From Devosia lacusdianchii (GTDB lineage Bacteria > Pseudomonadota > Alphaproteobacteria > Rhizobiales > Devosiaceae), in assembly GCF_022429625.1 (NCBI RefSeq), contig NZ_CP092483.1:1922001-1986000 (forward strand): 64,000 nucleotides of DNA. Direction: 5' to 3'. The notes beneath the pieces are model-generated. The model saw nothing but the letters and a program-made list of their open reading frames with translations. It was not told the DNA's origin and searched no databases. A program made the position numbers and the translations under genes. Below are positions 1-9,263 of the stretch, piece after piece. Within the stretch, counting starts at the first letter, position 1; the number at the start of each line of letters is the position of its first letter.

Positions 1-1
1 C

Positions 2-1654
2 TATGGCGAAGACCAGCTCTATGGCGGCGGTTTGTCGGTACGCACGACGCTCGAACCCAAGCTGCAGGAATATGCCCGCAGGGCTTTGATGGACGGTCTG
101 ATCGCTTACGACCACACCAAAGGCTTCCGCACGCCCGTAGCCAGCATCGAAATTGGCGAGGACTGGGGCCTCGACGTCGCCAAGATATTGCCCCTGAGCG
201 ACGTGCCGGAATGGCAGCTCGCGGTCGTGCTCGAAATGAACGGCAACGAGGCCCGTATCGGATTGCGTCCGGACGCCATTGCTGACGGCGGCGTGGCTGC
301 CGATCGCGAGGAGGGCATTCTGTCTGGCCCCGAGATCAAGTGGATCTCCAAGCCTTTGCAGGACATCCTTAAAGTAGGGGATGTGGTCTACGTCTCTCCG
401 GTTTCCGGCAAGGCCGGCGTTTTCACGCTGGAGCAGGTCCCCGAGATTGAAGGCGCGCTGGTTGCCATGGATCCCCGCACCGGGCGTGTCCTGGCGATGG
501 TGGGCGGCTTCTCTTATTCGGCGAGCGAGTTCAACCGCGCCACCCAAGCCCTGCGCCAACCCGGCTCCTCGTTCAAGCCGATCGTCTACGCCGCGGCCCT
601 GGACAATGGCTATACGCCGGCCTCGGTCGTGCTCGATGCGCCCGTGGAAATCCGCAATGGCGACGGCTCGATCTGGCGGCCGGAGAACTACGCGCAGGAG
701 TTTTATGGCCCGCAGACCCTGCGGCGCGGCATCGAGCGCAGCCGCAATGTCATGACGGTGCGGCTCGCCAAGGACATCGGCATGCCTCTGGTCGCCGAAT
801 ATGCGCGGCTGTTCGGCGTCTACGACTCGATGCAGCCGGTTCTCGCCATGGCGCTAGGCGCTGGCGAAACCACTGATATGCGCATGACGGCGGCCTATGC
901 CACCATCGCCAATGGCGGGCGCAAGATCGTCCCCACGTTGATTGACCGCGTACAGGATCGCTATGGCGTCACCGTCTACCGGCACGACCAGCGCCTGTGC
1001 GAGGGCTGCGAGGCCGCCGATTGGCACGGGCAGGGCGAACCTGTCATCGTCGATAACCGCGAGCAGGTGCTCGACCCGATGACGGCCTATCAGATCACGT
1101 CGATGATGGAAGGCGTGGTGCAGCGCGGCACCGGCACGGCCGCCAAGGTGCTCAACCGCCCGGTAGCCGGCAAGACCGGCACCACCAACGACTACAAGGA
1201 CGCCTGGTTCGTCGGCTTCACGCCTGAACTAGCTGTTGGCGTCTATGTCGGCTACGACCAGCCGCGCTCGATGGGCAGCTCGATAACCGGCGGCACCTTT
1301 GCCGTGCCGATCTTCACCGAATTCATGCAGAAGGCGCTGGAAGGCAAGCCGGCGACACCCTTCACCGAGCCGCCCGGCATGACCAATGCCTGGATCAATC
1401 CCAATTCAGGCGTGCAGGCGTTCGAGGGCGAAGCGGGCATCGAAGAGGCGTTCAAGCCTGGTACCGGTCCAAACCTGATGACCTCGGTCATCGGCGTCGA
1501 CGTCAATGCCTTTGACGCGATCCAGCGCCAGCAGCAGATGCAGCAGCAGTATGGCGGCGGCTTCGCCGACCAGCCGGCACCGACAGCCGCCCCCGGTCAG
1601 CGGGTCTTCGATGCCGATACCAACCAGTGGATCACGCGAGGCGGGCTGTTCTAG
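2..1654 (+). CDS. mrcA: Penicillin-binding protein 1A, C-terminal part (5' end outside window)
   Basis: Bifunctional class A PBP that polymerises and cross-links peptidoglycan in the periplasm. The reading frame is open to the left edge of the window, so the signal anchor and glycosyltransferase domain lie outside; a TTG at 32 is internal, not a start. The transpeptidase domain is complete. The nucleophile motif SSFK is at 566-577, SRN at 740-748 and KTGT around 1172, followed by the usual DAWFVGFTPELAVGVYVGYD block. An OB-like insert precedes the transpeptidase part, as in PBP1A. The tail is rich in Gln, Pro and Ala. The next gene begins at the base after its stop codon, so the two are probably co-translated. 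Confidence 0.95.
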   Translation, partial: YGEDQLYGGGLSVRTTLEPKLQEYARRALMDGLIAYDHTKGFRTPVASIEIGEDWGLDVAKILPLSDVPEWQLAVVLEMNGNEARIGLRPDAIADGGVAADREEGILSGPEIKWISKPLQDILKVGDVVYVSPVSGKAGVFTLEQVPEIEGALVAMDPRTGRVLAMVGGFSYSASEFNRATQALRQPGSSFKPIVYAAALDNGYTPASVVLDAPVEIRNGDGSIWRPENYAQEFYGPQTLRRGIERSRNVMTVRLAKDIGMPLVAEYARLFGVYDSMQPVLAMALGAGETTDMRMTAAYATIANGGRKIVPTLIDRVQDRYGVTVYRHDQRLCEGCEAADWHGQGEPVIVDNREQVLDPMTAYQITSMMEGVVQRGTGTAAKVLNRPVAGKTGTTNDYKDAWFVGFTPELAVGVYVGYDQPRSMGSSITGGTFAVPIFTEFMQKALEGKPATPFTEPPGMTNAWINPNSGVQAFEGEAGIEEAFKPGTGPNLMTSVIGVDVNAFDAIQRQQQMQQQYGGGFADQPAPTAAPGQRVFDADTNQWITRGGLF

Positions 1655-2152
1655 GTGGCCGCCTTCGTTACCTATCCCGACGCGGCGCTCGGCAGGAAGG
1701 CCGTCTCGCGGCCCGTCGATGCCCGAATGCTGCAGGTTGGCGAAGCGCTGATCGATGCGGCGCGCGACGTGCAGGCCTATGGCTTGGCGGCTGCCCATCT
1801 GGGCAGCGACGAGCCGATCGCGGTCATCAGCGTCGCAGCGGATATCGGCCAGCGGGACTATCGGCTGCTCTACAATCCCGAAATTGTTCTCGCGGCTGAG
1901 GAAATTTTGTCAGGCCCCGAGGGTTCCGTGTCGCTTCCTGGCATTGAAGTGCCCGTCGAACGCCCTATCTGGGTGGAAGTGGCGTATGACAATGCCGACG
2001 GCGCTCGCGAAACCGCGCGGTTCGAGGGCTTCGTGGCGCGGGTGGCGCAACATGAAATTGACCAGGTGAACGGCGTATTTTTCCTGACGCGGGTGTCACG
2101 CCTCAAGCGGGACACGGCGATCCGCAAATTTGAGAAGAGCCAGCGGCGCTGA
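1655..2152 (+). CDS. Peptide deformylase-like protein lacking two metal ligands
   Basis: 165 residues with the deformylase fold. GTG start directly abuts the PBP1A stop. All three family motifs are recognisable but altered. Motif I reads GLAAAHLG (residues 43-50), with His where the catalytic Gln normally sits. Motif II reads EGSVS (89-93), with Ser replacing the metal-binding Cys. Motif III reads QHEIDQ (132-137), keeping the first His and the Glu but with Gln in place of the second metal-binding His. Only one of three metal ligands remains, so ordinary deformylase activity is unlikely. Degenerate deformylase paralogues are known in alphaproteobacteria; their role is unclear to me. Location between PBP1A and prfB suggests it rides in a housekeeping operon. 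Confidence 0.85.
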   Translation: MAAFVTYPDAALGRKAVSRPVDARMLQVGEALIDAARDVQAYGLAAAHLGSDEPIAVISVAADIGQRDYRLLYNPEIVLAAEEILSGPEGSVSLPGIEVPVERPIWVEVAYDNADGARETARFEGFVARVAQHEIDQVNGVFFLTRVSRLKRDTAIRKFEKSQRR

Positions 2153-2231
2153 CCGCGACTTGTTACGAGAAGTTAACGCGACCCGGCACGCGTTCCGCGT
2201 TTAATAAAGACATCAATTGGAGACGATGACG

Positions 2232-2546
2232 ATGAAACCAGCACGATTGGCAATGATGGCGACGATGGCCGCCCTGGTAGCCCTGCCAACGCCGGCATGG
2301 GCGCTGTTCTGTTCCAATGAAGGGCCGAGCGCCGGATACATCGTTGTCGAGGACAACGGCAAAAGCCGCATGGTGAAGGACGTCGAAGGCCAGGCCCGGC
2401 TCGACAAGCAGCGGCTCCGCGAAGTCGGCGTGGTCGCGACCTCCACCGAGCGTTGGAACGGCTGCATCCGCGCCTATGTCACCCAGCCAGAGGGCGGCCA
2501 GGTGATGGAGTTCTACGATCCGGCAACGCTGCGCCGCCTGCAATAG
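2232..2546 (+). CDS. Small secreted protein of unknown function
   Basis: 104 residues from the ATG at 2232; an in-frame ATG at 2226 and a TTG at 2217 lie just upstream, but GGAG at 2219-2222 is best spaced for 2232. The N-terminus is a Sec signal peptide (basic MKPAR, hydrophobic stretch, cleavage after PAWA). The mature part has two Cys (CSNEG near the start and NGCIRAYV later) that could form a disulfide. It contains an HNH-free, motif-poor beta-like sequence and I do not recognise a family. It lies between the deformylase-like gene and prfB on the same strand. Confidence 0.7.
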   Translation: MKPARLAMMATMAALVALPTPAWALFCSNEGPSAGYIVVEDNGKSRMVKDVEGQARLDKQRLREVGVVATSTERWNGCIRAYVTQPEGGQVMEFYDPATLRRLQ

Positions 2547-2633
2547 CGACCTTGGGCGGTCGATGGGGCCGGGAGGGTTGATCCCGGCCACTGCCTCCGC
2601 TACATGAGGCCCGCTATTGAAGGAATTGACCAA

Positions 2634-3759
2634 ATGCGTGCGGAAATCGAAAAGACCGTCGCCGAAATCGAGCAGGTTCTGACCCTGCTGAGGAGGCATC
2701 TTTGACTGGGATACTGCTGAAGTCCGCCTCGACGCGCTGACGGCGCAAACCGAATCCCCCGATTTCTGGAACGACCCCGAAAAGGCTCGCGTCACCATGC
2801 GCGAGCGCGATGAGCTCGATGTGGCGGTGAAAGCCGTGCGCGAACTCGAGGCCGGCATCCGCGATAATGTCGAACTGATCGAGCTGGGCGACGCTGAAGG
2901 CGACGCCGAGGTGGTTAAGGACGCCGAGAGCACGCTCATCGAGCTCAAGCAGACCGCGCGCCGCCGCCAGATCGAGACGCTGCTCTCGGGTGAAGTGGAC
3001 GCCAACGACTGCTATGTCGAAATCCACTCCGGCGCCGGCGGCACCGAGAGCCAGGATTGGGCCAACATGCTCTTGCGCATGTATACCCGCTGGGCCGAGC
3101 GCCGGAAGATGAAGGTCCAGGTGCTCGAAATGCATGACGGCGAAGAAGCCGGCATCAAATCGGCGACTATCCAGGTTTCCGGGCACAATGCCTATGGATG
3201 GCTCAAGACCGAGAGCGGCGTGCATCGTCTCGTCCGCATCAGCCCCTACGATTCGGCAGCACGCCGCCACACCAGCTTCTCGAGCTGCTGGGTTTACCCT
3301 GTGGTCGATGACTCCATCGACATCGAAATCCGCGAATCCGACCTTAAGGTCGACACCTACCGCGCCTCGGGTGCCGGTGGGCAGCACGTGAACACGACCG
3401 ACTCTGCCATCCGCATCACCCACGTGCCTTCGGGCATTATCGTGGCGTGTCAGCAGGAACGCAGCCAGCACAAGAACCGTGCGACGGCCATGGCCATGCT
3501 GAAATCGCGCCTCTATGAGGCCGAGCTGCAGAAGCGCGAAGAGGCGGCCAACGCCCAGGCCGCGAGCAAGACCGATATCGGCTGGGGTCACCAGATCCGC
3601 AGCTACGTGCTGCAGCCTTACCAGATGGTCAAGGACCTGCGCACCGGCGTCGAAAGCGGCCAGCCGTCAGTGGTGCTGGATGGCGATCTCGACGAGTTCA
3701 TGGAAGCCGCATTGGCGCAGCGCGTCGGCGTGGCAACGGACGTCGCGGCTGAGGATTAG
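2634..3759 (+). CDS. prfB: Peptide chain release factor 2 (programmed +1 frameshift)
   Basis: RF2 releases the nascent chain at UGA and UAA codons. Translation starts at ATG 2634 (MRAEIEK), preceded by AAGGA. Codon 24 is an in-frame TGA at 2703-2705; a +1 shift after CTT at 2700-2702 continues with GACTGGGAT and gives a product of 374 residues. The domain order is normal: coiled-coil N-terminus, a stop-codon recognition segment reading SPY in the position of E. coli SPF, then the GGQ loop (GAGGQHVN, near 3373-3396) that triggers peptidyl-tRNA hydrolysis. The 3' end nearly touches the convergent M23 peptidase gene (3763). Confidence 0.96.
2691..2706 (+). other. RF2 programmed frameshift site
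   Basis: The internal Shine-Dalgarno AGGAGG (2691-2696) is followed by CAT, then the slippery CTT, the TGA stop (2703-2705) and C. This is the classical RF2 autoregulatory arrangement: when RF2 is scarce, the ribosome pauses at the UGA, pairs with the internal Shine-Dalgarno and shifts +1 to make more RF2. Confidence 0.95.
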
Positions 3760-3762
3760 TCC

Positions 3763-4911
3763 TCAGCCGAGCGTCGCCAGCAGGCGCTTGCCGGCTTCGA
3801 TGAAAGCCTTGGGATTAATGGCGTCGTCGCCCTTGCGCACTTCGAAGTGCAGATGCGGGCCGGTGGAGCGTCCGGTTGAGCCGACTTTGGCGATCGGTGT
3901 GCCGGTGTTCACCGGTTGGCCTTCTTCACTCAGAAAGCCCGACAGGTGGGCATAGCGGGTCACGAGGCCGCTGGGATGGGTGACCTCCACCACATTGCCA
4001 TAGCCTGACTTGGTGCCCACAAAGCTCACCACGCCCCGGCCGGCGCTGAAGACGGTCGTACCCTTTGGCGCGGCGAAATCGAGGCCAGAGTGGAATGCCC
4101 GGCCTCCGGTGAATGGATCGGTGCGATTGCCGAAGCCTGAGCTCTGGCGAAAATTGCCTGTGATCGGCATGTGGATCGGTGCGCCGTCAAAGCTCTCCCG
4201 TGCCGCCTTGTAGCGAACCAGCGCAGCCATGACCGCATTGGCGTCGTCGATCATCGGCGATGCCTCGATATCATCGCTGGCCGCGAGCAGGGGCCCCCCC
4301 ACGCCGTCTAGGTCCGGAGGCAGGTCAACACGGATGCCGAGATCGGCCAGTTCGGTGACGATGCTGTCTGTCCGTGCCGCGGCGGTTTCAGCGATCGAGG
4401 TCATGGCGAACTGAGTTTCGCCCATCATCTGCGCCACGGCGACTGCCGTCGCGTCGATATCGGGGTTGCCGGTAGCGGTCGTCGACACGGTCATGTCGTC
4501 GATTACCGGGGCAGGGATGGCTGCTGCCTCGATGCCGAGCTCGCCGGCCTTGTCGACCAACACCTTCACCAGTTGATGCTGCTCGATCAGCACTTCCTGC
4601 TGCTGGGCCAGTTCCTGCAATTGCAGGTTGATGTCGCCAGTTTGTGCATAGCTGCGCGACTGGAGTCGGTCCACTTCGACGCGGAGCTGTGCGATCCGGT
4701 CTTCATAGGCCTCAACAAGCTGCTCGGTTTGTCCGTTAAGCAGCTTTGCAATATCGGGGGAGAGCAGGAAGGCGGTGCCGAGCAGAGCATTGCCCGAGAG
4801 CAGCACGGTGAACATGCCGTAGAACAGGCCGGCATGTACACGATGGCGCGGCCGTCTCGCTTGTTGGGCTAACGCCTTGTCGGTCCGCCCAAAACTGGCT
4901 TGGTTACGCAC
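3763..4911 (-). CDS. M23 family metallopeptidase (membrane-anchored, coiled coil)
   Basis: 382 residues; GTG start at 4911 with GGAG eight bases upstream. One transmembrane segment lies near residues 28-52, then a coiled coil of about 60 residues rich in Gln and Leu, a linker, and a C-terminal LytM/M23 domain. The zinc site is intact: HSGLDFAA supplies HxxxD and HLHFEVR supplies HxH. The family cleaves peptidoglycan cross-links or activates amidases in the periplasm. The layout resembles EnvC/NlpD-like or ShyA-like cell separation factors, but the exact role cannot be read from sequence. It converges with prfB. Confidence 0.9.
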   Translation of the reverse strand: MRNQASFGRTDKALAQQARRPRHRVHAGLFYGMFTVLLSGNALLGTAFLLSPDIAKLLNGQTEQLVEAYEDRIAQLRVEVDRLQSRSYAQTGDINLQLQELAQQQEVLIEQHQLVKVLVDKAGELGIEAAAIPAPVIDDMTVSTTATGNPDIDATAVAVAQMMGETQFAMTSIAETAAARTDSIVTELADLGIRVDLPPDLDGVGGPLLAASDDIEASPMIDDANAVMAALVRYKAARESFDGAPIHMPITGNFRQSSGFGNRTDPFTGGRAFHSGLDFAAPKGTTVFSAGRGVVSFVGTKSGYGNVVEVTHPSGLVTRYAHLSGFLSEEGQPVNTGTPIAKVGSTGRSTGPHLHFEVRKGDDAINPKAFIEAGKRLLATLG

Positions 4912-4984
4912 GCAACATACTCCACGACGCCAAATAACATGGTGTCCGGATTATGACCGCGCATGGTTAACAAAGCCTGTTTCG

Positions 4985-5464
4985 TCACTTTCGCGCCACA
5001 TGCGCCTCAAGCGCTTCCAGCATTTTCTGCGCATGGCCGAGGATACGCGTAGCGCGGATGATCCGGCTGACCTTGCCGTCGGCGTCGATGATGAACGAGG
5101 TGCGGATCAGCCCCATGAACTCGCGGCCATAGAGCTTTTTGAGCTTCCACAGCCCGAACGCCTCGATCGCGACATGCTCAGGATCGGCCGCCAGCGGCAC
5201 GACGAGGCCATACTTCTTACGAAATTTGATATGACTTTCAATGCTATCGGGAGAAACGCCAACCAGCTTGGCCCCTAGCTTGTGGAATGCCGTGGCGCGC
5301 TCCGAGAACTCCTTGTTCTCGTCGACGCAGCCGCCAGAATCGTCTTCCGGGTAGAAATACAGCACGACTGGCTGTCCCTTGGCCGACGCGAGACTGAACG
5401 ATGTTCCATCGTCGAGCGGAACCGTGAAGTCGGGGGCGATATCGCCTTCCCTAAGTTCGGTCAT
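4985..5464 (-). CDS. bcp: Peroxiredoxin, BCP/PrxQ type
   Basis: 159 residues from the ATG at 5464, which has AGGAGC six bases upstream; an ATG five codons earlier lacks such a site. It is a thioredoxin-fold thiol peroxidase reducing H2O2 and organic hydroperoxides. The peroxidatic Cys lies in YPEDDSGGCVDENKEF, a PxxxSxxC variant of the more usual PxxxTPGC, and the conserved Arg is in IRTSFIID. No resolving Cys is seen four or five residues downstream, so it is probably a 1-Cys form. It is divergent from the AsmA-like gene. Confidence 0.9.
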   Translation of the reverse strand: MTELREGDIAPDFTVPLDDGTSFSLASAKGQPVVLYFYPEDDSGGCVDENKEFSERATAFHKLGAKLVGVSPDSIESHIKFRKKYGLVVPLAADPEHVAIEAFGLWKLKKLYGREFMGLIRTSFIIDADGKVSRIIRATRILGHAQKMLEALEAHVARK

Positions 5465-5573
5465 GTGACGGCTCCTCATCTTGCTTGCAATGCCCTAAAA
5501 TCCGGGGTGTCGGTGCCATATTCCAGCCGGTATCATTGGGCAAGAGACCGCATTCTGCGGTTGATTCTCGGGG

Positions 5574-8500
5574 GTGTCAGCAGATTACGGCAAAGCCTCG
5601 TTCTGGAAGCAAGTGAGCGCGTCAACCTTATCCGCAGACACGCCCGTTTTGCCGTCTGCGCAACGGAAGCGCCCCCCTGCGCGGCATGCGGCCAAATTGG
5701 CCGTTTGGGTGCTCGGTGTTCCCGCCGTTCTGCTCGTGCTGCTCTACCTGGTTCTGCTGGTTACGCCGATCCGGCTGCCCTTCGGCAGCGAGGCGGCGCA
5801 GGCTATTGCCCGATCGGCACTGCCATCCACCAGCCAATTGCAGCTGGGGCATATGGCACTGGCGCTCGAAAAGGGCGTCTGGCCGGTTATCCAGTTTTCG
5901 CCAGTGGTGCTGACCGACAGCAAGACCGGCGCCAAGGTCGCCATGGAGGCCCTTGAAGTCGGCTTTTCGCCCGCGCGCGCGCTCTTCGGGCAGCCCGGTG
6001 CCACCGTCACCATCGTCAAACCGCATATTCAGATCGTGCAGGACCTGTTCGGGCCGCGCGTCACCAGTTTCGAGCTCATCGAAGACCCCGAGGGCGGCCA
6101 GCCGACGGTCCGAGTGCAGGAAGGGGACGACGCGTTTCCGTCCGTCGATATTTCCTCCAACGGTATCGATCTGCGCGGCAGCCCAGCTCCAATCGCCATG
6201 CGCTCCGACAATGACTGGCTGATCTACAACCTGGAGGCCAGCGAACAGGGCATTGCCGAAATCGTGGCGCAGGCAGCGCAGGGGCGGTTCTCCAAACTGG
6301 TCGTGCGCGACGGCACGATCGATATGAACGACTCGGTCTACGGCCTGTTCCGGCGCTTCGAGGACATCAATCTCGAGATTGGCCCGACACCGGACCGCCG
6401 CAACACCAACGGCACCTTCTCGGCCACGCTGGGCGGACGCACCATGACGGGCAGCCTGTCGCGGACGGTCGACGATGCCGGCAATTCCCGGCTCGAGGCC
6501 GACGTCACCAATATCGACTTCGCCGCCTTCCTACCATTCATCGACGACGCGACGAGCCTCGCCGCCATGCGTGGGGCCGGGGCGCTGTCCATCGACGTCA
6601 ACTTCCAGCCGGCGGGCGGCAAGCTCGTGGACGGGCGCTTCAAGATCGACCTCACCGGTCTCGATCTGCGCATTGCCGACGCCTACTTCCCCGTAGCCAG
6701 CTCGATCATGGACATCACCTGGTCGCCCAAGGACGGGCAGTTCGTGCTCGAAGATGCGGCGCTGCAGATCGGGCAAAGCTCAGCCCGGATTTCCGGGATC
6801 TTCGCCATGGGGCTCGACCCGATCTATGGGCCAACCATGGGCATTTCGCTAAAGGCAAGGGATGTCTTCCTGCACCCCAACGACATGGCGGCGCCCGAGG
6901 CGCCGTTCGAAACCATGGAATTCTCCGGCTGGTCGGCGCCGCTCTATGGCGCGTTGGGCATCGATCGGCTCCTGGCGCGCAAGGGCAATGCCACCGTCGA
7001 GACTACCGGCCGGGTCGATATGTTGCGCGCCGGGCTCGGCATCGACATGACGGTGGCCGGGCAAGGCGTCAGCGCCGACGATCTCAAGCGCCTGTGGCCT
7101 TATGTTATGGGGGGAGAGAGCCGCGACTGGTTCGTTGCCAACGTCACCCAGGGCACGGTGGCTCGTTCGCGCATGGATTTCAAGTTCCCGGTCGGCTCGA
7201 TGGGCCTTGAGGGCGAAGACAAACCGATCCCCGATGGGGCGATGCAGATCGACATGATCGGTATGGGGGTCGCGATCAAGCCCACTGCCGAAATGGCGCC
7301 CATCGCCATCGAAGGCGAAACGCGCCTGCAGGTGGACGACGCCAATGTCACCATCTCGGCGGGGGGCGGACGTCTTGAGACCGCAGCGGGCGAGATTACC
7401 GTCGCCAACCCGGCGCTGATCATGGACAATTCGACGCCGTCTGACAGCATCATGGAGATATCCGGCGATGTCACCGGCTCCATTCCCGCGCTGCTGGCGC
7501 TAGCCAGCGAGCAACAGCCTGACCTTGTTGCTAACGCTCAATTGCCCATCGATCTGGACGCCCTGACCGGCACCGTCGATGTCGGCCTGGTGACGACCAT
7601 CCGCCTGCCTGATGAGGCGACAGGCCGGGAGTTGGACCTTGACTATGTGCTCAATGGCACGGTCAAGGACTTCGCCAGCACCGCGCCCATCCAGGAGCGT
7701 AAGATCGGCAATGGACAACTGGCGTTCAGCGCCTCGCAGGACGGCTACCAGTTGGGCGGCACGGCCGAGATCGACGGCATGGCGGCAGAAGTCGAAATCG
7801 CGGGCACGCCCACCACCGACCCGACCTTCCGCCTTGCATCCACCATCGATGTTGCCGACCTCGCCAAGATGGGGTTCGACGCGTCCGAATTTCTCACCGG
7901 CAAGGTGCGGTTCGTGGCGCAGCCCATGCCGGATGGCGCGCTGCAAATGGCGGTCGACCTAAAGGACGCGGCGCTGACCATCAAGGATATCGGCATCACC
8001 AAGGCGGCCGGCGCGTCGGGCACGCTGAGCGCCACCATCCGCCAACAGGGCGATTTGACGCAGCTGAGTGGCATCGATCTGTCGTTCGGCACCGTACGCG
8101 CGCTGGGGGCCATAAAGTATGATGCCGCCAAGGGTCTGCAATCGGCAGAGTTCAGTCAGTTCGGTCTGAGCGAGGGCGATAGCGCCCGGATGGCGCTGAC
8201 GCCGATCGATGGCGGCTACGCCGTTCAGGTTCGCGGCGCTCAGTTCGATCTCAAGCCGATGCTGCGGCAGTTCTTCGGGCTTGGCCAGGGCGCCGGCGGC
8301 GTGCAGTCATCCCAGTTTGACCAGACCATTTCGCTCGACGTCAAACTCGATCGCGCCTTGGGCTACTATGCCACCACGGCCTTCAACCTCGACCTCAGCC
8401 TGCTGTTGCGCGGCACCGATATGCGGCGGGCCAACCTCACCGCCCAGTTCAGCGATGGCAATGGCATCTCGGTCACAACCAACCCAGCGCCGAAGGGCCG

Positions 8501-9098
8501 CACGCTCTCGGTAGCGTTCAACGATGCCGGCACCATCCTGCGCCTGCTCGGCGTCTATTCGCAACTGGCCGGGGGCTCGGGCAGCCTAGTGCTCACCACC
8601 GATCGCGACCTTGACGCGGAAGCGGGACAATTGGTGATGCGGGACTTTGCCATTGTCGACGAGGCGAACGTGGCCCAGATCCTGGGCAATCACTCCGATT
8701 CCCGCGCCGCCATCGCTGCCCAGAACCGGCTGGATTTCGATCGCGCCCAGGTCGATTTCCAGCGCCGCTCCGACCGCGTGGAAGTCACCAATGCCATGCT
8801 GACCGGCGATTCCGTGGGCGGCACCATGCGCGGTTTCATCTACACCGATCAGCGCCAGTACGACCTCACGGGCACCTATGTGCCGCTGTTTGGCCTCAAC
8901 AGCGCCTTCCAGAAGATCCCGATCCTTGGTCCGCTACTTGGTGGCCGGGAAGGCGAGGGTCTGGTCGGGGTGACCTTTGCGGTCCAAGGCCCGCTCGACA
9001 AGCCTGACTTCAAGATCAATCCGCTGTCCGTGTTACTGCCGGGCGCGTTCAGAGAACTGTTCGAGTTCCGGGCCAAGGAACAGCCACCGGCACAGTAG
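5574..9098 (+). CDS. Large AsmA-like protein with DUF3971-type region
   Basis: 1174 residues, probable GTG start at 5574 after a G-rich run. A single transmembrane helix (about residues 40-65, after a basic stretch RKRPPARHAAK) precedes a very long, beta-rich periplasmic region. The C-terminus carries the AsmA-like signature (FQKIPILGPLLGG, then VTFAVQGPLDKPDFKINPLS). Proteins of this group (AsmA, YhdP, TamB) are inner-membrane anchored and are thought to bridge the envelope and move phospholipid to the outer membrane; the length fits the YhdP-like class. No partners are adjacent. Function is inferred from family resemblance only. Confidence 0.8.
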   Translation: MSADYGKASFWKQVSASTLSADTPVLPSAQRKRPPARHAAKLAVWVLGVPAVLLVLLYLVLLVTPIRLPFGSEAAQAIARSALPSTSQLQLGHMALALEKGVWPVIQFSPVVLTDSKTGAKVAMEALEVGFSPARALFGQPGATVTIVKPHIQIVQDLFGPRVTSFELIEDPEGGQPTVRVQEGDDAFPSVDISSNGIDLRGSPAPIAMRSDNDWLIYNLEASEQGIAEIVAQAAQGRFSKLVVRDGTIDMNDSVYGLFRRFEDINLEIGPTPDRRNTNGTFSATLGGRTMTGSLSRTVDDAGNSRLEADVTNIDFAAFLPFIDDATSLAAMRGAGALSIDVNFQPAGGKLVDGRFKIDLTGLDLRIADAYFPVASSIMDITWSPKDGQFVLEDAALQIGQSSARISGIFAMGLDPIYGPTMGISLKARDVFLHPNDMAAPEAPFETMEFSGWSAPLYGALGIDRLLARKGNATVETTGRVDMLRAGLGIDMTVAGQGVSADDLKRLWPYVMGGESRDWFVANVTQGTVARSRMDFKFPVGSMGLEGEDKPIPDGAMQIDMIGMGVAIKPTAEMAPIAIEGETRLQVDDANVTISAGGGRLETAAGEITVANPALIMDNSTPSDSIMEISGDVTGSIPALLALASEQQPDLVANAQLPIDLDALTGTVDVGLVTTIRLPDEATGRELDLDYVLNGTVKDFASTAPIQERKIGNGQLAFSASQDGYQLGGTAEIDGMAAEVEIAGTPTTDPTFRLASTIDVADLAKMGFDASEFLTGKVRFVAQPMPDGALQMAVDLKDAALTIKDIGITKAAGASGTLSATIRQQGDLTQLSGIDLSFGTVRALGAIKYDAAKGLQSAEFSQFGLSEGDSARMALTPIDGGYAVQVRGAQFDLKPMLRQFFGLGQGAGGVQSSQFDQTISLDVKLDRALGYYATTAFNLDLSLLLRGTDMRRANLTAQFSDGNGISVTTNPAPKGRTLSVAFNDAGTILRLLGVYSQLAGGSGSLVLTTDRDLDAEAGQLVMRDFAIVDEANVAQILGNHSDSRAAIAAQNRLDFDRAQVDFQRRSDRVEVTNAMLTGDSVGGTMRGFIYTDQRQYDLTGTYVPLFGLNSAFQKIPILGPLLGGREGEGLVGVTFAVQGPLDKPDFKINPLSVLLPGAFRELFEFRAKEQPPAQ

Positions 9099-9160
9099 GG
9101 CCTCTTGACCCTTCGGGTGCGGGGTACTGAGAACGGAATTCCCCCCCAACACCGGCGCCT

Positions 9161-9233
9161 CCCTCGGGCTTGATCCGAGGGTCTCCAGCAGCTGGCGCCG
9201 TGTTGAAAGCGACCCGCGGATCAAGTCCGCGGG
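9161..9233. repeat. Paired inverted palindromes, family A (copy 1)
   Basis: Two 21-base palindromes in opposite orientation between the AsmA-like gene and tyrS. The left (9161-9181) reads CCCTCGGGCTTGATCCGAGG and one more G. The right (9213-9233) is a CCCGCGG variant whose reverse complement matches the left. Similar pairs occur near 37291, 42846, 50867 and 53563. They sit between convergent genes here and could fold as hairpins and act as terminators. They look like REP/BIME-type elements. Confidence 0.75.
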
Positions 9234-9263
9234 AAGCGATTGTGGATGGGATCGGTCCCTATG

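Noticed and set aside
32..40. TTG as start of the PBP1A gene
   Set aside because: The frame continues upstream in family-like sequence to the window edge, so the gene is truncated by the window, not started here.
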